Shown here one piece after another: positions 25,351 through 33,337 of a DNA stretch of 49,524 bases. Both the position numbers and the translations under genes were made by a program. Location of the stretch: assembly GCA_019058295.1 (NCBI GenBank), contig JAHPZI010000020.1:42632-92155 (forward strand). The letters run 5' to 3'. The notes under the pieces are model-generated. The model worked only from the letters and a program-made list of their open reading frames with translations. It did no database searches and was not told the origin of the DNA. The stretch is from Promethearchaeota archaeon (GTDB taxonomy: Archaea > Asgardarchaeota > Lokiarchaeia > Sigyniarchaeales > SOKP01). How positions within the stretch are numbered: the first letter of the stretch is position 1; each line of letters opens with the position of its first letter.

Positions 25351-26766
25351 TTGAATAATAATGAAATTGTATCTGAATTGGAAAATATTGTTGGAGAACA
25401 GTTTGTATCGGACAAACCTGAAGAAACCTTTTTATACCATTATGATTTTATTACGGCAGAGCCCGAAGGCAAATGTGATATTGTAATAATGCCAAAAACA
25501 GCAGAAGAGGTACAAGAGATTGTTAAGATAGCTAATAAATTCAAAATTCCATTAGTCCCTTGGGTTTCTGGAATAAATTTCGGTTCTACAGCAACGCCCC
25601 TAAAAGGAGGAATTGTTGTGGATTTAAGGCGATTAAATCGCGTGCTTGAAGTAAATGAAGACGATATGTATGCATTAATAGAAGGAGGGACAACTTGGGC
25701 GGGCTTACAGGCATATCTCGGAAAGAACCATCCAAATCTCATGGCAGGTGTCACTTTTTCCCCTCCAGGAACTGGAGTTGTAGCGTCTTGTTTATGTTAT
25801 GGAATGTTCAACTTAGGGATGCTTGGTGGCACGGGGGCTGAATTCATTAATGGATTAGAAGTAGTATTAGGTTCGGGCGATTTAGTAAGGGTGGGGTCGT
25901 GTAGTTTATCTGATTATTGGTATGGTAGACAACCATTACCCGATTTAGCAGGATTATTTATTGGTTGGGAAGGTTCTACTGGAATCGTAACTAAAGCCGC
26001 CATAAAACTATGGCCGAAATTACCTTTCCGAAAAGATTTTGTACTAATGGGAAACACATTCGATATGGGCATTCCAGTATTATTAAAGCTCTCAAAAGCA
26101 GGATTAGGAATATGTGACATATTTGTTTTCAGTTATAATTGGATTCAAGCTGCTATTGGTGCTTACGAAAAAAAAGTTCCACTTAATCCATTAAAAGATA
26201 ATTTACCAGTTTTTATCTCAGGTGTCACCACGCAGGCTTATACCGAAAAACAACACGAAGCTCAATGTGAAGCTATTGAGACGATATCTAAAGAAGGAGG
26301 TCTTACGGAAGCACCACAGGGGATATCGCTTGACATACTGCCTTATCAGGCCTGGGGTGCTTGGAATTTCTCTAGAGGTGGAGGAGGTGAATGGATTGGG
26401 AGCTACTGTTCAACACGAGAGATTATAAAATATTACAAATTAGCCAGAGAAACTGCTCTCAAACATGGACACACTTCTCAGTTTTATAGCAGACTTTTAT
26501 TTGGAGGCCACTATTGCGTTTCCCGATTTAATATAAATTTTAACAAAAATGATCCTGAAGAAATAGAATCAGCTCGAATAATTCTAAAAGAAATTCATGA
26601 AGAAGTCTCTTCTTTAGATGGTGTTGTAATGTATAAGGCTCCAAAATGGGCTCATGAAGTATATGAAGAGAAGATTTATCCAGCTACTTATGAATTAATG
26701 AAAAAAATCAAGAACCTCTTAGATCCTAATAAAGTAATGAATCCAGGACATGGTTGGGGTGATTAA
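25351..26766 (+). CDS. FAD-linked oxidoreductase, VAO/PCMH-like, copy 3
   Basis: This 471-residue third paralog starts with TTG at 25351, six bases after an AAGGGTG ribosome-binding site, and its N-terminus aligns with copies 1 and 2. The FAD-domain motifs are kept (PWVSGINFGS, NEDDMYALIEGG, GAEFINGLEVVLGSGD, GWEGSTGIVTKAAIK, KVMNPGHG). WNFSRGGGGEWIG is present, but the preceding WGCW of copies 1 and 2 is WGAW here. The variable middle (about 260-340) is again different. It overlaps its HdrD-like partner. The three copies are likely isoenzymes with different substrates, which is inference. Confidence 0.84.
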   Translation: MNNNEIVSELENIVGEQFVSDKPEETFLYHYDFITAEPEGKCDIVIMPKTAEEVQEIVKIANKFKIPLVPWVSGINFGSTATPLKGGIVVDLRRLNRVLEVNEDDMYALIEGGTTWAGLQAYLGKNHPNLMAGVTFSPPGTGVVASCLCYGMFNLGMLGGTGAEFINGLEVVLGSGDLVRVGSCSLSDYWYGRQPLPDLAGLFIGWEGSTGIVTKAAIKLWPKLPFRKDFVLMGNTFDMGIPVLLKLSKAGLGICDIFVFSYNWIQAAIGAYEKKVPLNPLKDNLPVFISGVTTQAYTEKQHEAQCEAIETISKEGGLTEAPQGISLDILPYQAWGAWNFSRGGGGEWIGSYCSTREIIKYYKLARETALKHGHTSQFYSRLLFGGHYCVSRFNINFNKNDPEEIESARIILKEIHEEVSSLDGVVMYKAPKWAHEVYEEKIYPATYELMKKIKNLLDPNKVMNPGHGWGD

Positions 26767-28006
26767 AATTTTTCAACGACTTAGATATATGAAACGAATG
26801 GGACTCACACATGTTGACACTAGACATGAGATTCATAAGATTGAGAGACATCAGGATTTAGAACATTATAAGGATATTATTTACCAATGTGGGAAATGTG
26901 GTACTTGTAGAACTGTGTATCAAGATGCTGACTGGGCAGCAGTTTGTCCTTCTGGAGAATTTAGAAAGTTTGAGTCATATTATCTTGGAGGCAAGAATTT
27001 ATTAACATGGGGACTTACATCAGGTAAGCTCAAGTGGACTGAACATTTAGCTAGTATATTTTATAGTTGTACTGTTTGTATGGCTTGTCTACAGCAATGC
27101 CAAATACCAGAAATTCATACTTACGCTGTAGAATGGTTAATGGCAATGAGAGAAGAAGCTGTTAAACAAGGTTATGGTCCAATGCCTGAACAAAAACTTT
27201 ATACCGAACATACAATGGTTGAAAACAATCCCTATATGGAAAAACATGGAGATCGATTGAACTGGTTGCCATCTCATATTAAACAAACACCCGATGCTAA
27301 AACTGCATATTATGTCGGGTGTACATCAAGTTATAGAGAACAAAATGTCGCTGTTGCCACTGCTGAAATACTCAATTCCTTACAAGTTGATTTCAGAATA
27401 CATCCCAATGAAAGCTGTTGTGGATCTCCCGTGTACATGACTGGGCAGACAGAAAAAGCAAAAAAAATAGCCGAAGAAAATGTAAAAATGTTTAAAGATG
27501 CAGGGATCGAGAAGATTATAACATCATGTGCAGGATGTTATAGAACCTGGAAAGACACTTATCCAAATAAATTTGGTCTTAATCACGGAATTGAAGTAAA
27601 ACACCTCCCCGAGTTTCTATTAGATAAATTAAAGAATGGAGAGTTAAATTTTTCCAAAGAATTTAACATGAAAATTACATATCATGATCCCTGCCATATC
27701 GGCCGCCATATGGGTATATATAAACCACCTAGACAAGTATTGGAAAAAATTCCCGGTCTTGAACTCTTAGAAATGAAACGAAATAGACATAATGCGTGGT
27801 GCTGTGGCTCTGGAGGTGGAGTAAGATCAGCATTTAAAGATTTATCCGCTTTTGCCGCAAATGAACGGATAGAAGAAGCAAAAGAAACTACAGCTGAAGC
27901 AATAGTTTCTTGCTGTCCTTTCTGCTTAAACCAATTTAAAGCCAATATCAAAAATAACGAGATTCAAGCTCTCGATCTTTCAGAGATAGTTAAGCAAATA
28001 ATCTAA
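26750..28006 (+). CDS. HdrD-like iron-sulfur partner, copy 3
   Basis: This protein of about 412-418 residues keeps both ferredoxin motifs (CGKCGTC, CTVCMACLQQC) and both CCG domains: GCTSSYRE / SCCGSPVYM / SCAGCYR, and DPCHIGRH / WCCGSGGGV / SCCPFC. The first residues differ from copies 1 and 2 and the start is unclear. ATG 26750 lies inside the upstream gene, GTG 26759 is within a GGGGTG sequence, and ATT 26768 lies six bases after it. ATG 26789 lacks a ribosome-binding site. The gene converges with the Bcr-like array, with 58 bp between stops. Confidence 0.84.
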   Translation: MVGVIKIFQRLRYMKRMGLTHVDTRHEIHKIERHQDLEHYKDIIYQCGKCGTCRTVYQDADWAAVCPSGEFRKFESYYLGGKNLLTWGLTSGKLKWTEHLASIFYSCTVCMACLQQCQIPEIHTYAVEWLMAMREEAVKQGYGPMPEQKLYTEHTMVENNPYMEKHGDRLNWLPSHIKQTPDAKTAYYVGCTSSYREQNVAVATAEILNSLQVDFRIHPNESCCGSPVYMTGQTEKAKKIAEENVKMFKDAGIEKIITSCAGCYRTWKDTYPNKFGLNHGIEVKHLPEFLLDKLKNGELNFSKEFNMKITYHDPCHIGRHMGIYKPPRQVLEKIPGLELLEMKRNRHNAWCCGSGGGVRSAFKDLSAFAANERIEEAKETTAEAIVSCCPFCLNQFKANIKNNEIQALDLSEIVKQII

Positions 28007-28016
28007 TATTCAAAAC

Positions 28017-28031
28017 TTTTTTTTTCTTAAT
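28017..28031 (+). terminator. T-tract terminator between convergent operons
   Basis: A 9-base T run (28017-28025), then CTTAATTTTT, follows the stop at 28006 in the 58-bp gap before the convergent gene end at 28065. It is consistent with termination of the plus-strand island. Confidence 0.45.
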
Positions 28032-28064
28032 TTTTGAAAAGAATAATATAAAAAAATCAGATCT

Positions 28065-29381
28065 TTATAGCACAACTTGAGTTAGAAACTCCGAAATTTT
28101 CGCTTTTATTGTTTCCGATGTGACTTCTCTTGAATCATATGGATCAACACCAAAAATCAGAGTAGGAATTCCTAATTGCTCTCGAACTGCTTCAGCAGCA
28201 ATACGGGTAATGGCATAAGCATGTTTACAAGCAAATTGCATTGGTATTATCATAGCATCAATCTTATAATCCTTAACATAGTTTAAGCAGAAATCTATAT
28301 AGAATTCAGCGTTTCCCCGACAAGTCCCCACCATAGAAAAATCTAAAACTCCCTTGGCTACACTTTCATAGCATTTTTCAATTGTTGATACATCATGAGG
28401 TAAAACTGGATAATATCCTAATATGTCTAAAATAACAACTGCTTGAAAGGTCTCTTCTATCCATGGTAAGAGGTCTACGTCAAAAAAAATATGCGTATAT
28501 GGCCAAGCTATTCGGACTTTCTCATCAGGTACTCCTGCTATCCCACTTTTAATATTTTCTGCAGCTTCATCTCGAATATATTTAGTAGCTTTAACTGCTT
28601 CAATAGTTCCACTGTGAGTCGCCATAGCAGTAAAATTCATAAAACCAGCTAAACTTGGCATGGGGCAAGGCACATTTTTTAGAAGTTCATTAAATTCCAG
28701 AACATTTTGTCGTGCCTCATTTACCAATTTCATAGTCTGCTGGAATTTCTCCAAATCAAGCTTTTGATTTGTTTCTTTTTCTAACCAGAAAATTAGGTCT
28801 TTTGTTTGTTTAACCATATAATCTATTATTTTCTCGTCATAAAACTCATTTAATTGGTCATACGCCCAATATGGGACATCCATGGTAAAATATGGAACAT
28901 CTGTTAATTGCTGAAAAACTTGATAACTCATCGTTATAGCGTTGCAAGGTGTTGGAGTAAAAAACATAAGGTCTGGAATAGGTGCAACCCCCTGCTTATA
29001 AGCGCCAACTATAGGTCTTTGAGCATTACATAATGTTGGAGTGTCACCATAACCCATTTTATTTGTAATGTCGATATATGGTTCATTAAGCTTGAGAGGT
29101 GCCAATCCAACACTAAAAGTTTCTTGCATAAGGGGAGTTAAGTTCATAGCAATAAATAGCGCAGGTTCAAAGTTAAAAGGATACATAATAATGGGTTTTC
29201 CTTCTTTTCGAGCATTTACTACTCTCAGAAACATGTTAGCGAACATCTCTACAAATGGATTAAATTCTTCTTCTTTAGCTAGATTAATAAAACCAAGATA
29301 CATTGTTTTCCAAAGAGATAAATCTTTTCCCCAGCTTCCTCTTCCTAGTTTTTTATATTTCCTATAAGTCTCGTCGTCCAA
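28065..29381 (-). CDS. BcrB/HgdA-like 2-hydroxyacyl-CoA dehydratase family subunit, B-type copy 1
   Basis: This protein of about 438 residues belongs to the HGD-D/benzoyl-CoA reductase BcrB-BcrC family. The order of PTLCNAQRP near 118, PDLMFFTPTPCNA near 136, VPYFTMDVPYWAY near 165, MVGTCRGNAEF near 345 and QFACKHAY near 375 matches the BcrB-type subunit. Its cysteines could ligate the [4Fe-4S] cluster. These enzymes use single-electron (ketyl radical) chemistry on CoA thioesters and need an ATP-dependent activator, which is not in the window. The TTG at 29381 is chosen because GGTG lies six bases upstream and the B-type copy 3 has ATG at the same alignment position; GTG 29390 is inside the Shine-Dalgarno. 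It follows the C-type gene by 19 bp. Confidence 0.8.
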   Translation of the reverse strand: MDDETYRKYKKLGRGSWGKDLSLWKTMYLGFINLAKEEEFNPFVEMFANMFLRVVNARKEGKPIIMYPFNFEPALFIAMNLTPLMQETFSVGLAPLKLNEPYIDITNKMGYGDTPTLCNAQRPIVGAYKQGVAPIPDLMFFTPTPCNAITMSYQVFQQLTDVPYFTMDVPYWAYDQLNEFYDEKIIDYMVKQTKDLIFWLEKETNQKLDLEKFQQTMKLVNEARQNVLEFNELLKNVPCPMPSLAGFMNFTAMATHSGTIEAVKATKYIRDEAAENIKSGIAGVPDEKVRIAWPYTHIFFDVDLLPWIEETFQAVVILDILGYYPVLPHDVSTIEKCYESVAKGVLDFSMVGTCRGNAEFYIDFCLNYVKDYKIDAMIIPMQFACKHAYAITRIAAEAVREQLGIPTLIFGVDPYDSREVTSETIKAKISEFLTQVVL

Positions 29382-29400
29382 TCTTTTCACCTCGCTTTAA

Positions 29401-30531
29401 TTATTTATTCGCTTCTAATATTTCCATAAAAGCTTCTACTCGAGTTTTCATGGCCCCAGCACCGCTCAATACATATTCTCTTTCTAATTCAAGAAATGGT
29501 ATACCTTCGTCCTTTAATTTATTACGGAGCATAAAAATTTCAGCCCACCAAAGAATACAGAATTTTATTCTTTGAAAAATTACTCCATCAACATTAAATT
29601 CTTTAATGAGTTTCATCATGAAATCTACTCTTTCCGGATATTTACCAGCCATGCGTGGACATGCGATTTTTGATAAATAACGCTCTCCAATTGCATCCAT
29701 AGGATTCTTATTCTCATCAATTAAATCCCAAAAATATCTTGTTCCAAGACATTGTGAGTCTACAACGACTAATCCTCCTAGATCTTCTATGACTTTTAAA
29801 TATTCAGGATCATCAAGCATGCTTCCGACTATCATTATCCTAGCTCTATAGTCAGAAATACCCTCTTTTTCCTTAAGTTCCTGAAGTTGTTGGCTTAATA
29901 GGTAATTAAATTGATCTCTAGGCATAGACATTCCTGCGGATATAATATTTAGCATCTCGGTTCCAGTAATAGGTGGATTATCGTGCTTTCTAAGATTATA
30001 TATTTCTTTAAGTAATTCTCGAGATTTGTTGTAAACTCGAATCGCTTTTTTGAGCTTTTCATCGGAAATACTAACCTTAAAATTTTTTTCTAAGCTTTCT
30101 TTAAATTTAGATATTTCGTGTTTGAACCATTCATGTGTAGTATCACTCACACAGCCAGGTACTCCGATTATATAATGATAAGGAAATGGTGCTTTGAATC
30201 TTATATTGTCATAAAGACGTCGAATTTGATCGCAGCTATTACATGATACTATACCATCAAGAAAATCATATTGGTTTTGATTTGCCAGCTCTAAACAACA
30301 TCTGGTAAAACTACACGCTGTTGGAGTCATATATGCATCTCCCATGGGTGTATCACCTGCAGAACAAGTTCTAGCTCTCACTCTAACAGGTAAAATATCC
30401 GCAGCATAGATAATTTCTTCAGGGATATATGTACAAAAATACCCCAAAACATTTTTTCCCTCATTTCTCCAGTTATTAATCCAAGGATTTGCAAGCGGAA
30501 TTGCTTGAGATAGTTTTTCCATAACAGTCAT
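29401..30531 (-). CDS. BcrC/HgdB-like 2-hydroxyacyl-CoA dehydratase family subunit, C-type copy 1
   Basis: This protein of about 376 residues has the BcrC/HgdB pattern. GYFCTYIPEEIIYAADILPVRVRA near the N-terminus corresponds to the P-x-E-L-I-x-A-A-G-x-x-P motif of the family. TACSFTRCC near 79, LDGIVSCNSCDQIRR near 95 and FCILWWAE near 333 provide the conserved cysteine and aromatic features. It would pair with the B-type protein encoded just downstream to form a heterodimer with one cluster in each subunit. The ATG at 30531 fits the start of C-type copy 2 (both begin M-T); the longer form starts at TTG 30537. The substrate may be a benzoyl-CoA-like, 2-hydroxyacyl-CoA or other thioester; the sequence does not decide. 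Confidence 0.8.
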   Translation of the reverse strand: MTVMEKLSQAIPLANPWINNWRNEGKNVLGYFCTYIPEEIIYAADILPVRVRARTCSAGDTPMGDAYMTPTACSFTRCCLELANQNQYDFLDGIVSCNSCDQIRRLYDNIRFKAPFPYHYIIGVPGCVSDTTHEWFKHEISKFKESLEKNFKVSISDEKLKKAIRVYNKSRELLKEIYNLRKHDNPPITGTEMLNIISAGMSMPRDQFNYLLSQQLQELKEKEGISDYRARIMIVGSMLDDPEYLKVIEDLGGLVVVDSQCLGTRYFWDLIDENKNPMDAIGERYLSKIACPRMAGKYPERVDFMMKLIKEFNVDGVIFQRIKFCILWWAEIFMLRNKLKDEGIPFLELEREYVLSGAGAMKTRVEAFMEILEANK

Positions 30532-30686
30532 AAACAAATCTCTTATTTATTTCATAGGTGAATCCAAATAATTTTCATACTTTAGAAATCATCGGACTCT
30601 ATCATATTTGGAATTTTAATAAATAATTATGCTAATTCCCTTTAAAAATATATCTGTATTTTCTATATCTCCAAATATTTCCTAAA

Positions 30687-30758
30687 ATGAAAAATTTTAA
30701 AAAAAAAGCATTTCGAGCAGTTCTTTCTAGTTTAGGTGTAGTTGGTACAATTCCATAA
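30687..30758 (+). other. Possible 23-residue plus-strand peptide in a Bcr array gap
   Basis: In the 237-bp gap between Bcr-like pairs, the plus strand has ATG at 30687 and a stop at 30756-30758. It encodes a short basic then hydrophobic peptide (MKNFKKKAFRAV, then LSSLGVVGTIP). It looks like a clipped signal-peptide start or a small membrane peptide. There is no clear ribosome-binding site, and it may be a chance reading frame. Confidence 0.15.
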
Positions 30759-30774
30759 GATAAAATTGAACCCT

Positions 30775-32097
30775 TTATAGTACTACTTGTTCAATAAATT
30801 CTGAAATTTTCCCTCTGATTGCTTCTGAGGGCACCTCTCTTGAATCGTAAGGATCGCAACCAAAAATCAACGCAGGAATTCCTGTTTCTTCTCTCACTAT
30901 TTCTGAAGTAATTCGTGCCATTGCATAAGCGTGCTTACAAGCATATTGCATTGGAAATATAATACAATCAAGCTTATAATCCCTAACATAGTCTAAACAA
31001 TAATCTATATAATATTCAACGGGTCCACGACAACTTCCTATCATTGAATATTCTAAGGTACCCTTTGCTAAACTTTCATAACATTCTTCTAAATTTGTTA
31101 TATTTTGGGGTCTTACTTGGTAATATCCCAATATATCCATTATAGTAACTGCATTATAAGTCTCTTCTAACCAATTAAATAGGTTGGGTCCTTCAAAGAA
31201 CACGTGAGTGTAGGGCCACCCAATCCTAATTTTTTCGTCTTCCACAGCCCCTATCCCTTCTTTGACCATTTCTGCAGTCTTATCTCTGGTATATTTAGTA
31301 ACTTCGACAGCATCAGCTGTACCACCGATATTTGTCATAAAAAACCAATTCCAAAATCCTGTCATACTTGGGGCAGGGCAAGGTATTGTTTTAAGAAGTT
31401 CATTAAACTCCATTATATATCCTCGAGCCTCATTAAGTCGGAGCATCGTTTGTTGAAATTTTTCAATATTAAATTTTTGATTCGTTTCTTTTTCTAGCCA
31501 CTCAATAAATTCCTTTGATTGAGTTATAATGTAGTCCATAATTGTCTCATCATAAAATTCACTATCTTGTTCACATGCCCAGTAGGGGATGTCCATATTA
31601 TATGTTGGAACTCCAGTCAAACTTTCAAAAACCTGATAATTTATTGAAAGGGAATTACACGGAGTCGATAGAAAGAAGAGAAGATCTGGAACAGGTGCCG
31701 CCCCCTGCAGAAAAGCACCGATTAATGGTCTACTTGCGTTACAAAGAGTTGGATTATCCCCATACCCAACATTATTAGAGAAATCAAGGTATGGCTCGTT
31801 CATATGGAAAGGAGCTAAGCCCACGCTAAACAACTCTTGCATGAGAGGTTGTAAATTCATGGTATGGAATAGTTCAGGTCCATAATTGAATGGATGCATG
31901 ATAATGGATCTTCCTTCCTTTCGCGCCTTACCAATACTAAGAAATATTTTTAAAATTGTTTCCATGGGTTCTATAAATTGGTCTTGTGATTTCATTAGGT
32001 TAAGCATTCCATTGTACATACCTTTAATTAAGAGAAATTCCTTTCCCCAACTTCCTCTACCCAATTTTTTATATTTTTGATAAAATTCTTCTTCCAA
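30775..32097 (-). CDS. BcrB/HgdA-like family subunit, B-type copy 2
   Basis: This protein of about 440 residues is a paralog of the protein ending at 28065 and the B-type partner of the C-type gene just upstream. It has NPTLCNASRP near 118, PDLLFFLSTPCNS near 136, VPTYNMDIPYWAC near 165, MIGSCRGPVEYY near 347 and QYACKHAY near 377. TTG at 32097 is taken as start, six bases after GGTG. The TGA stop of the upstream gene (32105-32103) is embedded in that GGTGA, so ribosomes finishing the C-type subunit sit on the Shine-Dalgarno of this one. That fits coupled 1:1 synthesis. The GTG at 32106 is the alternative start. Confidence 0.8.
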   Translation of the reverse strand: MEEEFYQKYKKLGRGSWGKEFLLIKGMYNGMLNLMKSQDQFIEPMETILKIFLSIGKARKEGRSIIMHPFNYGPELFHTMNLQPLMQELFSVGLAPFHMNEPYLDFSNNVGYGDNPTLCNASRPLIGAFLQGAAPVPDLLFFLSTPCNSLSINYQVFESLTGVPTYNMDIPYWACEQDSEFYDETIMDYIITQSKEFIEWLEKETNQKFNIEKFQQTMLRLNEARGYIMEFNELLKTIPCPAPSMTGFWNWFFMTNIGGTADAVEVTKYTRDKTAEMVKEGIGAVEDEKIRIGWPYTHVFFEGPNLFNWLEETYNAVTIMDILGYYQVRPQNITNLEECYESLAKGTLEYSMIGSCRGPVEYYIDYCLDYVRDYKLDCIIFPMQYACKHAYAMARITSEIVREETGIPALIFGCDPYDSREVPSEAIRGKISEFIEQVVL

Positions 32098-32102
32098 TTT
32101 TT

Positions 32103-33224
32103 TCACCTCGCCTCTAATACTTCCATAAATCCTTGAACTCGAGTTTTCATGGCTCCAACACCACTCATCACATATTCTCGTTCCAAATCAAGAAATGGAA
32201 TATTAAGTTCTTTCAATTTCTTACGAATAATGAAAATCTCTCCCCACCAGAGCGCGCAAAACTTCATTCTTTGAAGAATAACTCCATCAACATTGAATTC
32301 TTTAATTAAATCCACAATATGTTCAACCCTATTTGATTGCCTACCAGCCATACGTGGACATGAAACTCTTGACATGTAATAATTGGCAAGCGCATCCATT
32401 GGATTTTTCGTTTCATCAACATTATCCCAGAAATATCTTGGTCCAAGACAATAAGCGTCTGTAACCACCAACCCACCAAGTTCTTCAATTATTTTTACAT
32501 AATCAGGATCATCAAGCATGCTTCCAGCTAACATTATTCTAGCTTTATAATCAGAAATACCTTCTTTTCCATCAATTTCTTGGAGCTGTTGACTTAATAG
32601 TTCATTAAACTGCTCTTTTGGAATTGAAACATTAGTAAGCAGTATATTCATCATATCAGTTCCACTAATGGGAGGTGCTGTGTTTTTTCTAAGCATGTAT
32701 AATTCCTTTAGAAGTGTACGGGATTTATTATATATTTTAATTGCATCTCTGAGTTTATTATCAGAAATATCAACACTAAAATTCTCCTCTAAGGTTTCTT
32801 TAAACTTGGTCAATTCGTGTTTAAACCAATCGATGGTTGTTTCGTTAACATTTCCAGGAACGCTTAAAAAATGATGAAAGGGAGGCGGAGCTTTAAATCT
32901 TATGTTGTCGAAAAGTCTACGTATTTGATCGCACGAATTACAAGAAATCATACCATCAAGAAAGTTGTATTGCTTTCTATTTGCCATCTCAAGGCAGCAA
33001 CGCGTAAAACTACAAGCTGTTTGAGTTAAATATGCGTCTCCCATTGGAGTCTCTGCACAACCTTTTGCTCTGATTCTGATAGGCAGAATATCAGCAGCAT
33101 AAATAATCTCATCAGGAATATATGAACAAAATGTTCCTAAAACTTTTTTTCCTTCTTTTTTCCAACTCTCAATCCAAGGATTCTCAAGCGGGATTGATTG
33201 ATAAAATTTCTCCAATATAGTCAT
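32103..33224 (-). CDS. BcrC/HgdB-like family subunit, C-type copy 2
   Basis: This 373-residue paralog of the protein encoded at 29401-30531 has FCSYIPDEIIYAADILPIRIRA near residue 32, TACSFTRCCLEM near 77, DGMISCNSCDQIRR near 95, ARIMLAGSMLDDPDY near 229 and FCALWWGEIF near 331. These are features of the electron-accepting D-component of 2-hydroxyacyl-CoA dehydratases and of benzoyl-CoA reductase subunit C. It is translationally coupled to the B-type gene downstream. ATG 33224 has only a weak GGGT upstream. The third B-type gene precedes it by 113 bp. Confidence 0.8.
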   Translation of the reverse strand: MTILEKFYQSIPLENPWIESWKKEGKKVLGTFCSYIPDEIIYAADILPIRIRAKGCAETPMGDAYLTQTACSFTRCCLEMANRKQYNFLDGMISCNSCDQIRRLFDNIRFKAPPPFHHFLSVPGNVNETTIDWFKHELTKFKETLEENFSVDISDNKLRDAIKIYNKSRTLLKELYMLRKNTAPPISGTDMMNILLTNVSIPKEQFNELLSQQLQEIDGKEGISDYKARIMLAGSMLDDPDYVKIIEELGGLVVTDAYCLGPRYFWDNVDETKNPMDALANYYMSRVSCPRMAGRQSNRVEHIVDLIKEFNVDGVILQRMKFCALWWGEIFIIRKKLKELNIPFLDLEREYVMSGVGAMKTRVQGFMEVLEAR

Positions 33225-33337
33225 ATACCCATCTCAATCTATTTATTGACTTTATTCTATTAAGATAATTATTTATTTATAAAAGATATATCGATATCTC
33301 TTAAATATATTTACCTTATATCTACTAATTTGGACAT

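Noticed and set aside
14454..28006. Naming the FAD/HdrD pairs glycolate oxidase GlcD/GlcF or D-lactate dehydrogenase
   Set aside because: Only the superfamily and domain order are supported. The FAD protein reads closer to PCMH/VAO and carries an unfamiliar motif, so a specific enzyme name would be a guess.
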